64,000 bases of DNA from Massariosphaeria phaeospora (taxonomy: Eukaryota; Ascomycota; Dothideomycetes; Pleosporales), in NCBI GenBank assembly GCA_011032825.1, contig JAADJZ010000012.1, positions 186,001 to 250,000 on the forward strand, read 5' to 3'. Every line of letters starts with the position of its first letter. The first letter of the stretch is position 1. Shown piece by piece: positions 44,001 through 56,029 of the stretch. The position numbers and the translations under genes were made by a program. The notes beneath the pieces were generated by a model. That model was not told the DNA's origin, did not search any database, and was given only the letters and a program-made list of their open reading frames with translations.

Positions 44001-45002
44001 TTTTTTACAAATTCTCGCAATCTTGTAAAGTAAAATTAAACTAATTTTTTTATTCTTAAGTAAGCTTTAAATTGTTAAACTGTTTTGTAGTACTACAGCA
44101 ACTTTCTTTCTAAGCCTTCAACTGCGTATTGTTTTGTTTTTTTAATTAATGTCAAAGTTGTGTTGTTGTAGCTAGTTGTACCTAATATACATGTTAGAAC
44201 TTTTAAAGTTTATAATATTAATACACTGTTAGTGCTTAATGCTTGCAACTTTTAACTTAACTTTCTAAGTTTTTAAGTTAATTAAACTGTTTTTATATTC
44301 TAGTAGTTGTCCGTCGGCTAACACTATTCGTATTAGTCAATTTTTAACTTAGTAAAGTATTCTGTTTTTTTTTTACTTATTTTAGAGAAACTAATGTTTA
44401 GGTAGCTTTGCTATTAAGTAGTGCAGTAAGCTCTTAGCTTGCAACTTTCGCTTTTACTTTTATGTAATTTTGTTTTAGTTACGTTTTTTGTATGCTTTGT
44501 ACAATTGTGTTAAAAGTACTTATACTATTCTAACTATAAGTTTAGTAGCCCGCTAGTTTTTTGCTAAAAAAGCTTTTAAAGCTTGTTTTTTTAAGATGTT
44601 TTATTGCTCGTAGTAGTTGCACTTGCTAGCAAAGCATTTCTAAAGCTTTAAAAACTTGTCGTAGTTTTAGTTTTTAAAATTTTATTTTGTTGCATTTTTT
44701 TATAGCTTATAAATAGTGCATTTTATAGTGTAAAAAAGCTATTGTGCTGTTTAGCACGTATCGTAGTTTTTTATACATAATTCGTTGTTGCATTCTAGAT
44801 AGTTCTTGTTCTTTAGGCCTATAGGCTACTATTCTATAATATGCTTGTAAAACTAGTGTGTTTAATAGTTTTTATTGTAACACTACGCTTATTTGCAACT
44901 ACTACCGTAGTTTTTAAACTAATTATCGTAGTTGTGTACGTAGCATTCTGCTACTGTACATTTGCTGTCTTTAAGCAAAACGTATAATAGTAATCTTAGC
45001 TA
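41094..45002 (-). pseudogene. E1 pol relic: reverse transcriptase, integrase, chromodomain
   Basis: Read on the minus strand from right to left, with very many stops. Reverse transcriptase: CVDYRQL near 43,605-43,627 and the catalytic region as AYLDN (from the usual YLDD) near 43,310-43,335. Integrase core: SVTIDFIVKL and NSILVIVD near 42,010-42,120. Chromodomain near 41,094-41,250: KVEEIKDL, then YLVK, NLTNCKELVRKYY. The order RT-integrase-chromodomain marks a Ty3/gypsy chromovirus. Not functional. Confidence 0.75.
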
Positions 45003-46851
45003 ACGTAAAGCACTAGCGAACTCGCTACACTAGTAAACTCGCTAAAATTTCTTAGCACTACTGCTTTCTCTATCAACGCGATATAGCTTAATTAACTAAC
45101 GCGTTATTACACTAACACGAAGAGAAACTTTAGCTTGCTCTTAAAGCTTATAATTCTAGCCAATTCTAAAGCTATTAAGCTGCTGCTATTGCTTTTAACG
45201 TTAAACGCTAGACTTTTAACAAACGCGCTAGAGAAATTCTATTTCGAGCTTAAATACAACTTACATTTTCAAAGCTTACTGCAACCAAAAAGCAAACAAT
45301 TATCTAATATATTCTCAACTTTAATTCGCGAGAATTTGCTTTTCGGCTGTTTAAAGTAGGAGATATAGAAGATAAACTAGTAGCTGCGCAGAGTAAAGAG
45401 CTAGTAGGCAAGAACTAGGCTAAGAAGCTTGTAACGCGTTTAAGCGAGCTTAAAATAGCTTTCAATCGAGCAAAAAACTAGCAGAGAATACAACAAGAAG
45501 ATTTTAAAGTAATTAGCGCGTAGTTTAAGCTTGTTAAGAATACCAAAGCTAAGTACAGCATCTATAAAAATAACGTGCACAACTTCAACAAAACTAGCTT
45601 TTAAATAAGCGTAATTAGGTTTATAAAAGTCGTTACAAGCTTTTAAAAACGTACTTAACCTAATTTTATTTAGCTAGGCAATTGAAAGTAGGTAATAGTT
45701 ATTCAAAGCATTTGCGCTGCAAAGTACGCGATTCCGCTTTTTATTATTTACAAAGAACGCGTTTACATTTTAGCGTAGTACAAAGAGAACTTTATACCTA
45801 GCAATTAAAAGCTTTTAGTTTCTAAAAACAGCTAGACAAACAACGCTTTTAGTTTTAAATAGTTAAAGCATTTTAACGCGCATACAAAAGCGCGTTAGGT
45901 AAAAGTGTATTAGCTGCTTATTCTAGACGGCTATAAGAGCTACTAATCTTAGAATTTCAAAAACTATTGCTTTAAAAATAAAATCTTTACGCTTTGCATG
46001 CTAGCTTATTTATTTTATATTCTCTAGCTACTAGATGTAGTTTGCTTCTTGCTACTAAAGTTAAAGTACTTTTAACGCGTTTGAAACTTAGCGCGCTAGC
46101 GCGTTTTCTATATTAATAAGAAAAGCTTTTTGCTAGCCTTTAGAAACGCGTTTTTTAAAGTGTTTACAACAAAGAACTGCAAGAAAGCTTTTAAAGTTTT
46201 AAAGCTAGTTCCTGTTAACGCGTAGGTAGTTTTTAATTGTTTTGAAGTATAGCTGCGTACCTCGCTACTACTTCTCGTACTAGAAACGCTATAGCAGTTA
46301 AAAACTCTAAGCAATACACTTGAATTTGAATCGCAATTAAAGCTAGTACGCGATTCTATTACTAGATCGCTTACTTTAGCGCAGAGTAGCTTTTCTTAGC
46401 TTGTAAAAGAAGCTGAATTACTGCTGCATTAGAACGCGCTTAAAGACTACTGTATTAAAGAGCTTAAAAATTAATTAGCAGAGATAACTAAGCAGAAATT
46501 GCGCAAACAGAAGCGAATTCAAACAGGTAGTACAATAGAGTATAGTAACAAATTAGCGTAAGTAGCTGCTAAAGCGTCTACAGCGCCTTAGCTATCAAAG
46601 AAAGCGCGTAGTAGAAAAAGTTAAAAAAGAGCACAACTAGCTCTACGGCGCTGTAGAAACTATAGTAATACAAAGCACAATGCCCAAACTTGCTAAAAGA
46701 ATTTAAAAGCAATTTCTAAATTCGAAGCTAGCACGACGTACGCAGGTTCTTTGTTTAATAGCAATTAATTTAATGTTCTTTGAGATAAGTTGGTTGTGCT
46801 AAGAAATTTTAGCGAGTTCACTAGTGTAGCGAGTTCGCTAGTGCTTTACGT
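45003..46851 (+). mobile_element. Fot1/pogo element copy B (1,849 bp), inserted inside E1
   Basis: Flanked by TA (45,001-45,002; 46,852-46,853). Terminal inverted repeats begin ACGTAAAGCACTAGCGAACT and extend about 50 bp. The plus-strand transposase relic shows FVTRLSELK, AFNRAKN, VHNFNKT, IQSICAA, then LILDGYKSY and LLDVVCF, with 35 residues between the two aspartates (DD35D), the hallmark of the pogo/Fot1 group. It lies between the gag and reverse-transcriptase relics of E1. Confidence 0.9.
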
Positions 46852-46853
46852 TA

Positions 46854-48313
46854 TTGCTAAGTAAGAATTCTATTATTTGCGTAGTATACACAGTTCTTTT
46901 TGTTGCACTAGTGCTAAAGTAAGTTTCTGTAATTATCTTAATCTGCGAACTGTATTTTCTTTTTTGTTAGCTTTTGTTGTGCTATTGCTGTATTTGCAAC
47001 TTTTTATTTTTGTAGTTTTTTAATTTAAAGCGTATAGAACCTGTTCTTGCAATACTAGGCAATATAGGTTTTTTAGCCGCACATCTAGCATTCGTAGTTC
47101 TATAGCTATTCGTTGATTTTCTAGACTTGTAAAGTTAATAGTTTCTTGTTGTTTTAGTTTGTTAGGTTTGTAACGTCTTCAAAACTTTCTATTTAAATCT
47201 AATTATTCTTTAATTTTTCGAGGTTTTTTGGGTATAGTGTAGCTACTTGCTATAGTTAAACTATAGCAATAGTAGCAGCTTAAGCGCTTGCTACTTTCTA
47301 TTGTGTTTCTAAGCAGTTTCTGCGAAAGTGTTTGTTTTTGCTGCATTAAAGACATACTTTATTGTTGTAACGTCTTTAACGTTTTTCTTTTAATAATTTG
47401 TTTTTAGAGTTTTGCTTTGTCAAAGTAGCATTTCTTTTGTTAAACTATTTTCGTAGTAGTTTGTTGTTCTAGACTCGTTTAACGCTGTTAATGTCTATTA
47501 GATTATAGTAATAGGTTTTTTTAATTGTAGCTACTAAGCGTATGTATAGTTTAACAGTAAACTTGCGTTTTTACTATTGTTGCTATAGTTAGTTGTTAAT
47601 TTGTACCGCAGTTTTAATTAATTCTCTAAGTTTTTTAAGTTTTTTGTTTTAACTAATTTTATTTTTTACATGTTTTTTTAGTTCTGCGTAGTAGAACTCG
47701 CATAAGCTTTGTTCTCTTACGTTATTTACTTTAGCCTAAATTTTTTTAAACTTAATTGTATATTTACCTGTAGATTTTTTTTGTTGTAGTAGTTTAAGTT
47801 TGTTTATTGCTTATTGTGTTTTGTCTACTTCTTCGTAGATCGTATAAAGCTTTTTTTTAAACAATTTTTAGTTTTTAAAAATGCGTTGCGTGTTTTGCTT
47901 TATTTTTTGCTTGCTATTGCTTTTAACATAGTCGTTTGCGTATAGCTGAAACTACTTTGCTACGTCGTTTTTCATGTGCATTTTAGCTACAAAAATTTTG
48001 TTTTATTTTATAAAAAAGCTTGTTGCATAGTAACAGCAGTAAAAGTTAATATTTGTAAAGAATAATCGTAGTGTTTTTTTTTTTCGCTATATTTCTCTAA
48101 AAACGGTGCTTTCGCAGCACTACTAGTTTCTTAACTCTTTAAAATTGCTACTATTTCTAATAGTTTGCTAATTTGCTTGCTTATTTGTTTTATCTAGTTA
48201 GCTTACTTTGCTAGTACCGTTGCTGCGGTGCGTACTAGTGCTTTAGCGCTGCTACTACTTAAGCTTGCTAAAGTTGTTATATTGTCTTAGTTTTAAACCT
48301 AAAGTAGTTAACG
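46854..48313 (-). pseudogene. E1 gag relic with zinc knuckle
   Basis: Minus-strand coding relic directly after the 5' LTR. A CCHC zinc knuckle is readable at 47,356-47,313: Cys-x2-Cys-x4-His-x4-Cys (CSKNKHFRRNC plus an upstream Cys), with one stop codon inside the first Cys pair. The preceding Lys/Gln-rich helical region matches the equivalent plus-strand gag of E2. Confidence 0.7.
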
Positions 48314-48814
48314 TGTTATTAAAAGTGTTCTTTTACTAAAGGTACGAGTTATCAAACTCAAAGATTCTGCTTAAGAAATTGTTCTGTGTTTAAAAAGCTT
48401 AATAACAACAAAAAAACAATTTTAATTTTATTTTAAATAGAATAACAAAGTAACAATCTGTTGCCTATAGATCTAATCTATGTATAAAATGTACTTAAAA
48501 GAGTTAACTACAAAGAATTTAAATTGTAAAGAAAATTCTGCTAATCTATATAGTTCTATAATTCTTTGCTAAAAGCGTTTCGCTTAGTTCGCTTAGTGTG
48601 CTTAGTTGCTAAGCGCTTTAAACTAGCTAAGCGCTTGCTGCTTAGTATGCTTAGTTTACTAAAGCTCTAATCGCACTAATTACTATTACGTAACTGCTAA
48701 TCTAATTCTGTTTTGCGCATTGCTGTACTTTCGTCTTGCAAACTTGCAAGCTCTAACAACTTTTCTACGTCGTTGCTTAATCTACGATACCTAGTATCGT
48801 TTCTATTTATAACA
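48314..48814 (-). repeat. E1 5' LTR (501 bp)
   Basis: Runs from TGTTATTAAAAG to TTTATAACA and is followed by CTAAG, the second copy of the target duplication. The U3-like part carries CGCTTAG/AAGCGC short repeats at about 48,575-48,655. Confidence 0.9.
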
Positions 48815-48823
48815 CTAAGCTTA

Positions 48824-49157
48824 ACGTATTCAATTACTAAGTAGCTAATATTACTAAGTAGCTAGAAATCTCTTAGCACAACCAACTTATTTTAAAGAAT
48901 ATTAAATTAATTGCTATTAAACAAGAAACCTGCGTACATCGTGCTAGCTCTAAATTTAAAAGCTTTTTTTGTATTTTTTTAGTAAGTTTAAGCGTTGTGC
49001 TTTGTATTACTATAGTTTTTACAGCGCTGTAAAGCTAGTTGTGCTTTTTTTTAACTTTTTTTACTACGCGCTTTTTTTAATAGCTAAAGTGCTATAAACG
49101 CTTTAGTAGCTATTTACGCTAATTTGTTACTATACTCTATTATGCTACTTGTTTTGT
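48824..49157 (-). mobile_element. Truncated Fot1 fragment D
   Basis: Begins ACGTATTC after a TA, four bases beyond the E1 target duplication. It aligns along its length with the left end of copy A (38,122 to about 38,448), including GCACAACCAACTTAT and GCTAGTTGTGCT. Homology stops at about 49,157. It represents only the terminal inverted repeat and the 3' part of the element; the rest is missing. Confidence 0.75.
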
Positions 49158-49220
49158 AATAAGCTAAAAGCTCTATAAATTGCTTTAGTCGTAGGACTTT
49201 AGTAGCTATTAACGCTGTAC

Positions 49221-49727
49221 TGTTACAAATAAAAACGATACTAGGTATTATAAACTAAGCAACAACGCAAGAAAGTTGTTAAAGCTTACTAGTGCGCAAA
49301 GTAAAAGTACAACAACGCGCAAAGTAAAATTAAGTTAGCAAAAGTTACGTAATGCGCTATAAGTGCTACAAAGCTTTACTACGTAGCATACTAAGCAAAA
49401 GTTGCTACGAGCGCTACGAGTGCTACGACGTAGCAAAACGTAGCAAGCAAAGCAAAACGCTTTTAGCAAAAAATCAAGAAACTATAACTATAAATTAGCA
49501 GAATTTTTTTAATAGTTTAGATTTTTTGTAGTTAACTCTTTTAAGTACATTTTATACATAGATTAGATTTATAAGCAATAGATTGTTACTTTGTTATTCT
49601 ATTTAAGATAAAATTGAAATTGTTTTTTTACGTTGTTATTAAGCTCTTTGAATACAGAACAATTTCTTAAGCAGAATCTTCGAGTTCAATCAACAAGTAC
49701 TTTCGGTAAGAGAATACTTCTAATAAC
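49221..49727 (+). repeat. Solo LTR of the E1/E2 family (about 507 bp)
   Basis: Runs from TGTTACAAATA to TAATAACA in plus orientation, closest to the LTR of E2. The flanking pentamers (TGTAC and TCTAG) do not match, so either recombination between elements or later damage removed the duplication. No gag or pol sequence is attached. Confidence 0.75.
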
Positions 49728-50390
49728 ATCTAGTTACTTATTTTGATATAAAATAAACGTTGTTTTAGTTGATAAAGCGCGTAACCTAGGTTTTAAAAAC
49801 CTCTTGTTTGACTATATAAAAAGCGAAATTCTAAACTATATTTCTAGTAGGTAGCAAGTAACGCACTAAAAGTTTTTTTATGTATTTTACAAGCTTTAAC
49901 TTTTTGTATAAAGTAAAGTTGCGTTGCTATTATACTTTAACGTTTTGTAACTTTGTAATACTTTAGTGCTTTTAAGCAAGCGTACGTTAATTATAGCTAT
50001 ATTTTGCTGCAATTTCTGTATACTAAAAAAATTCGCTAAAATTTAGCAACTTTAAAGCTGCAAGCGCTTTATTAATAAGTAGCATAGCTATAAAGTTATT
50101 GCGTATTAAAGTTTTAGTATTTTGATGTTGCGCAAGCATTAACTAAACGCAAGTATTAAGTGCACGAACATAGTAGAACTAATTTAGCGCTTCGAAACTT
50201 TTTTTGAATATTACTAAAAGTAATTGCTACATTATAAGCGCGTATAAAGTATAGTAAAAACTTAAGTTTTGTAATGTAAGTAATTTAGTTGCGCATAAAA
50301 TCTTTAGCTTAGCGCTTGTACGCTTTCTTTAGAAAAGCAAAACAACTTATATTAAAAAGCTGCAAAAAGTGCAATAAGTGCAAAAGCATA
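49728..50390. other. Unclassified AT-rich sequence
   Basis: 663 bp between the solo LTR and Fot1 copy C. No match to the other elements in the window, no readable motif and no long ORF. It could be another decayed transposon. Confidence 0.4.
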
Positions 50391-52239
50391 ACGTAAACTA
50401 CTAGTAACTTAGCCAAACTAGTAACTTAGCTAAAAAATGCTAAAACTACGAATACCAACTTGCTTCTACTATGCTTACACCTACGAACGCGCAATTACGT
50501 AAATACAAAAGCAAACTTTTCTTTGCTCTTAAAGCTTTTAGAGCTAGCAAATTCTAAAGCCTTTGCGCAGCTACATAGTCTTTTACTATTAATTACCGTT
50601 AACTTGCTAAACGCAATAAAAAAACACTTTTTAGCTTAAAAACTACGTTTACTCTTCGTAAGCTTACAAGCACTAAAGAAAAAACAATTGTCTAATACAT
50701 TCTTAACTTTAACGCGCAAGAATTCGCGCTTTTTTTATCTAAAGTAGCTAATATAGCTGATAAACTACTAGGCGAGCGTAGTAGCAAGCTAGTAAGCAAG
50801 AACTAGCTTGCGCGCTTCGTAACGCGTTTATCTAAGCTCAAAATAGCTTTCAATCGAGCTAAGAATAGGCAAAGAATACTTCAAAAGAATCTAGAGATAA
50901 TTAGCGCGTAGTTTAAGCTAGTAGAGAATACTAAAGCTAAGTACAGCGTTTACAACGACAACGTGCACAACTTTAACAAAACTAGTTTTTAAATAAGCGT
51001 AATTAGCTCTATAAAAGTCGTTATAGGCTTTTAAAAACGTACTTAACCTAATTTTATCTAGCTAGGCAATTGAGAGTAGGTAATAGTTATCTAGAGCATT
51101 TGCGCCGCAAGGTACGCAATTCTACTATTTATTATCTACAAAGAGCGCGTTTACATTTTAGCATAGTACAAGAAAAACTTTATACTTAGCAATTAAAAGC
51201 TTTTAGTTTTTAAAAACAGCTAGACAAACAACGCTTTTGGTTTTAAATAGTTAAAGCACTTTAACGCGCATACAAAAGCGCGTTAGGTAAAAAAGTATTA
51301 GCTACTTATTTTAAACGGCTATAAGAGCTACTAATTTCAGAATTTCAAAAACTATTGCTTTAAAAACAAGATTCTTACGCTTTGCATGCTAGCTTATTTA
51401 TTTTATATTCTTTAGCTGCTAGATGTAGTTTGCTTTTTGCTGCTAAAGCTAAAGTATTTTTAACAAGTTTAAAACTTAGCGCGCTAGCGCGTTTTTTTTA
51501 TTAACAAAGAAAGCTTTCTGCTAGCTTTTAAAAACGCGTTTTTTAAAGTGTTTACAACAAAGAACTGCAAAAAAGCTTTTAAAGTTTTAAAGCTAGTTTC
51601 TATTAACGCGTAGGTAGTTTTTAGTTGTTTTAAAGTACAACTACGTACTTTGCTACTACTTTTTGCACTAGAAACGCCGTAGCAGTTAAAAACTCTAAGC
51701 AATACACTTAAATTTGAATTGCAATTAAAGCTAGTACGCGATTCTATTACTAGATCGCTTACTTTAGCGCAAAGTAGCTTCTCTTAGCTTGTAAAAAAAG
51801 CTAAATTAATGCTGTATTAAAACGCGCTTAAGAACTACTATGTCAAAGAGCTTAAAAATTAATTAGCAAAAATAACCAAGCAGAAATTGCGCAAACAGAA
51901 GCGGATTTAGCATAGCAGTACAATAGAGTATAGTAATAGATTAGCGCAAGTAGCTGCTAAAGCGTTTATAGCGCTTTAGCTATTAAAGAAAGCGCGTAGT
52001 AAAAAGAGTTAAAAAAGAGCACAACTAGCTCTACAGCGTTGTAAAAACTATAGTAATACAAAACACAATACCCAAACTTGCTAAAAGAATATAGAAAAAG
52101 CTTTTAAATCTAAAGCTAGCACGACGTACGCAGGTTTCTTATTTGATAGCAATTAATTTAATGTTCTTTGAGATAAGTTGGTTGTGCTAAGCATTTTTAG
52201 CTAGGTTACTAGTTTAGCTAAGTTACTAGTAGTTTACGT
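50391..52239 (+). mobile_element. Fot1/pogo element copy C (1,849 bp)
   Basis: Flanked by TA (50,389-50,390; 52,240-52,241). Inverted ends begin ACGTAAACTACTAGTAACT, a diverged version of those of A and B. The plus-strand transposase relic is colinear with B, for example the LILDG-equivalent block near 51,310. It is the same length as A and B with many nonsense codons. Confidence 0.9.
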
Positions 52240-52303
52240 TACAAATAGTAATAATCTTGTTTTTCTTGTAGTACTACTAGAAATTAAGCGAGTCGTAGCT
52301 TTT

Positions 52304-52732
52304 TGTAAAAGCTAAGCGAACTTGAAAAAGTCGTTTATTAGGCTTAGGTTAGTTCTTGAGAAATAAGTAAGTTCAATAGACTAAAAGAGTTGTATAGCGT
52401 TTAATACTAAAGCAGTAGCAAGCTTCGTTTTGCAAAGAGTATAAAAGTTAAAGTAAAAGTTAACTTGTAAATTGTAAAATTAAAAACAACAACTGTAAGA
52501 GTGCGTTGTTTCTTGTAGTTTATATACTAGAAAGTGTTCTTGCTTATTCTTAAGCGCTTACTATTAAGCAGTGCTCGTTGCTAAGCGCTTACTATTAAGC
52601 GCGCTTATTCTTAAGCGCTTACTAGTAAGCGGTTACGTAACTAAAGTTTAGTTAGCTTGCTATGTAACTTTATTAGTAGCTTATAACTTAAGCGCTTTGC
52701 GCTAAGCCTAGTCGTAATACTAGATCGTAATA
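52304..52732 (-). repeat. E3 3' LTR (429 bp)
   Basis: Matches the 431 bp LTR of E4 with mostly transition differences. It contains AAGCGCTTA repeats at about 52,555-52,625 and is followed by a T-rich stretch that is a purine tract on the minus strand. Confidence 0.85.
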
Positions 52733-52831
52733 TTAAATTTTTTTTTTAATAATTTGTTTTTGAATTGTAGAAGCTGCTTATTTTATACAAGTAGCTAGAG
52801 TTACCTCGCATCTAGCTAGTAGCAACTTGCA

Positions 52832-53257
52832 ATGTTTTTATTAACTTATCGTTGCTTTTGTTTTAGCTCTAAAATCTGTTAAGCTAATACACTTGCTAAA
52901 ATTACTTGTAATTATTGTTTTTTGCAAAGCTTAGATTGTTTTGTTATGCTAGATTTTTGTTTAAAGTGCGCTAAGTGCACGCGTTTAAGTTAAGCGTATA
53001 TTAACATGTCGTAGAAATCGTTAAATCGTACTCGTAAAAAGTATAAAAAAAAAGTAAATAAAAATAAAAAATTGTTAGCAGAGGTAATAAATTGTCTGCT
53101 GCAAAATAAAAAAATTCTAAAGCAAGCAAAAAAGCGGGCGCGCAAAAAAACTCTTTATCTTGCGTTAGAAATAAAAGCGTCGAGCAAAACTAAGCTAGCA
53201 AAGAAAATTAACTATTCTGCAGCGTTAATTAGAATAGAGTTTTCGCTTGCGATATAG
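52832..53257 (+). pseudogene. Antisense zinc-cluster-like ORF of chromovirus E3
   Basis: Frame from ATG 52,832 to TAG 53,255-53,257, 142 codons including the stop, the same length as in E4. It has three internal stops at the same positions as E4. The cluster region reads CNYCFLQSLDC then CLKCAKCTRLS; the last Cys is Tyr here (TAT against TGT in E4), a RIP-type change. It is followed by a Lys-rich coiled-coil-like tail (LLAEVINCLLQNKKILKQAK). It lies 100 bp from the LTR and opposite in strand to pol. Confidence 0.6.
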
Positions 53258-53394
53258 GCTACAATAAGCTTAATTAATTTTTCTATTGCTAGTTATAGTG
53301 TTCTTAACGATATTGTGCTAGAATCTAGTAGTAGTTTGTAAAGTTTGTGTTTAGTTTCTATGTATTTTCGCTGTCTAGGTAGCTTAACTATTTG

Positions 53395-56029
53395 ACTAGG
53401 TATTTTTTCTAGTTATCTACAACTTAGTGTGCAATAATTTTCTTAACTTTAAATTTGTTTTTTTTTTTAGTTTTATAGCGAAATGTTCGCTAGAGTAGCA
53501 TTTGTAAGTTAGCTAGTTTTAACAAGAATATATAGAATACTAAGTAGATCTTTGCATCTTTAAGCAAGTCTAATTTGTAATTAACTAAGCTTTGTTGTTT
53601 TAATATTAAAAATAGTTTAACTTTAACGTTGTTTAGACTCTTGCTTAGTTGTTTTGTGCGCAAATTCTTTGTAAAGAGATAAACTTTATTCTCTCTCTTT
53701 AGCTAAAGTACTGTTTTTTGTTTTTAGTTAACATATAAAATGCTTTAGCGTTGCGCTATTTCAAGTTTACTTCGTAGTAACTTATGTGTTTTTTTAAGTT
53801 TCTCTACTACTTTTGTAGCAGTTTTAGCTTTCGCGCTTAAAAACGTTTTTTTAAAAAAATGTAAGTGTTTTTTGTAATTTGCGTAGTAAAGTGTTTGTTT
53901 TGTAAACTTAAACAACTTATTGTTATACGCTAGCTATGCTATTAGTAAAAGCTTTACTTAATTAGTTTGTCGTTTATTACTGTATATCCTTAGATATGTT
54001 TTTATTGTTTAATTTGTTTTTTTTATTTGTTTGTTTGTTTGTAGATAGTACGCTGTTGATAGCTTACGTTTCGTTTTAATTGCAGCTAACAAAGTTGTTT
54101 AATAGTTCGATGTAAAGAGCTTGTTTTTGTTACTAATAATTAATTTAAGTATTCTATAGTATTAAATAAGTTGATTTAAAAAAATAAATTCTAGTTGTTG
54201 CGCAGTGTACGTGTTCTTGAAAAGTACTATTTTTACGTACTTAGTAAATCGGTTAACTATAACTATAATAGCGTTGTAAGCTATTTTTATAGCAAAGTTC
54301 TTTAACAAAAGCAATTTTGTTACGAAATTTATAAAAATGTTAGTTTAAAACTTATTTAGTAGCTCTAAAGCTTGCATTTCTTTGTATTATGCGTAAGTAC
54401 TATGTTTGTTTTTCTAACAATTTGCACATTTCTTAACAATTGCAGTAACTTTGTTTTTTATTCTACTAAACTTGTAGTTTTGTTTAATAAGTTTTATTGT
54501 TTTTGTAATTCTAGAATAACTATAAACTAGGTTATTGTAATGTTGTTGTATAATTGCTTCTTGCAATTTTTTTAAAACTATAATTGCAGTTTTTAGAAGT
54601 ACGTTTAGCGTTCTAGCTAGGTTTAGTAATTTATTTTAGTTAACTTTAAGTATCGCAGTGTTGATAATTTTCTTTATTTTAGCAATATTATGTTGTTAGC
54701 TAAGAGCGTTAGCTTTGCTGTTATTTTTTTTTAGTGTGTACACAATTTTAAACTTGTATTAGCCTAGCATTTCTAACTATTTAACTTATTTTTAGTTAAG
54801 TACTTTAGTAGTTGTAAAATTAACTAAGTTCTTGTAATTTGTAAATATTGTAAGTTTTAAGCAGCTTTTTGCGTATACTTTTTAATGCTATAAGTATGCA
54901 ACAATAGCTAGCAGCTTTTTGTTGTACACGTTGTATTGTTCTTTAAGTTTTAAAAACTTGCGTAAGTAATAAGTAATAAAGTGCTATTTGCCTTTGTGCA
55001 ATTAACTAGCACATTTTTCTAGCGCAAAATCTAACGCGTTAGTTTTAAAGCGTAAAAGTTGTTTTGCTTAAAATATTTAAAAGCATAGTAAACTAATACT
55101 TGCGTTTTTAAGCTGTTAAAAAGCTTTTTTTGCTTTTTTGCTTTATGCGAAGGCTGTATTTTTTCGCGTAAGTTTTGTTAAAAGTATAGCAATTTTCAAG
55201 TAATTTTTAATAAACTAGCAATTAAAGTTTAAAAACTTTAAAAAAAATTGTATTTCCTTAACGTTCTTAAGTTGTAGCTATTTTTTAACTACTTTAATCT
55301 TGTTTTTGCTTATGCGTACTTCGTTTGCTTTTACTACGTATTTAAAAAATGCAACTTTGCGCTTGTAAAATTCGCACTTTTTTAGTTTAAGTTAAAAGTT
55401 AATTTTGTTAAAGTACTTTAGCACTGTTTTAACATGTTTAACATAGTTCTTTTAAGTTTTAAAATAAATAAAAATGTTGTTTAAATAAGCAACAACAAAT
55501 ATATCTAAGTGCATTTTTAACACGTTGTTAATAAGCTTTTAAAATGTTGCTAGAGCATTTGTAAGCTTAAATAGCATAATAGTGTATTTGTAATATTTGT
55601 ATCTCGTTTAGAACGCTGTTTTCTATTTTTTACTTTTTTAATTTTAATAAAGTAGTAACTATTTTGTAAGTTAAGCGCTGTAAAGACTTTTGCGTAAAAT
55701 AATCAATTCTATAATTCTATAATATTTGGTAAAAAGTATTAATTCTTAACTATAATGTTGTTGAGTTTTTAATAGTTAACGCATAGTTGTAGTACGCTGT
55801 TTTTTTTTAGTACAAAGATAATTAAGTATTTTGCAAGTAATTGTAATAGTCGTATGTAACTTCTTTTTAAGTTATTTTTAATGTAATTGCGAAGTATGCT
55901 TAACTTTTTTTTTAATAGTTTGTAGATTAAGTTGAAAGTTAGTTGCTTTTTTTTTTGTAAAACGATTTTGTAGTTTTAAAGCTTGTGTTTTAGTAATGCT
56001 TTTGCATTTACTACTTTTTAAAAGAAATA
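53395..56029 (-). pseudogene. E3 pol relic
   Basis: Minus-strand remains colinear with the E4 pol relic: chromodomain near 53,320-53,470, integrase near 54,100-54,620, reverse transcriptase near 55,470-55,830. It is broken by many stops and cut at 56,029 by E2. Confidence 0.65.

Larger units (their letters stand above)
37942..48814 (-). mobile_element. Ty3/gypsy chromovirus E1, complete but RIP-degraded, with two nested Fot1 insertions
   Basis: Bounded by a 5 bp duplication CTAAG (37,937-37,941 and 48,815-48,819). The right LTR is 501 bp. The left LTR is 2,352 bp, which is exactly 501 after removing the 1,849 bp Fot1 copy A and its TA duplication. A purine tract (AAAGAGAGAAATAA on the minus strand) abuts the left LTR, so the element reads right to left. 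Minus-strand relics in order are gag with zinc knuckle, [Fot1 B], reverse transcriptase, integrase and a chromodomain. An antisense ORF lies between pol and the left LTR. The unoccupied length would be about 7.17 kb. Confidence 0.9.
52304..56029 (-). mobile_element. Chromovirus E3 (second gypsy family), truncated on the right by E2
   Basis: The left LTR is 52,304-52,732 (TGTAAAAG to CGTAATA). The interior is colinear with E4 up to 56,029, where the E2 LTR begins; E4 continues with sequence that E3 lacks here. Pol relics are on the minus strand: a YLNN block near 55,470-55,500 in reverse transcriptase and integrase near 54,100-54,620. The 5' part with gag must lie beyond the nested elements. 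Confidence 0.85.

Noticed and set aside
45135..45359. 74-aa plus-strand frame in Fot1 copy B
   Set aside because: Out-of-frame reading of the N-terminal part of the decayed transposase.
49216..49732. Target-site duplication around the solo LTR
   Set aside because: The flanking pentamers TGTAC and TCTAG differ by non-transition changes, so no duplication was claimed.
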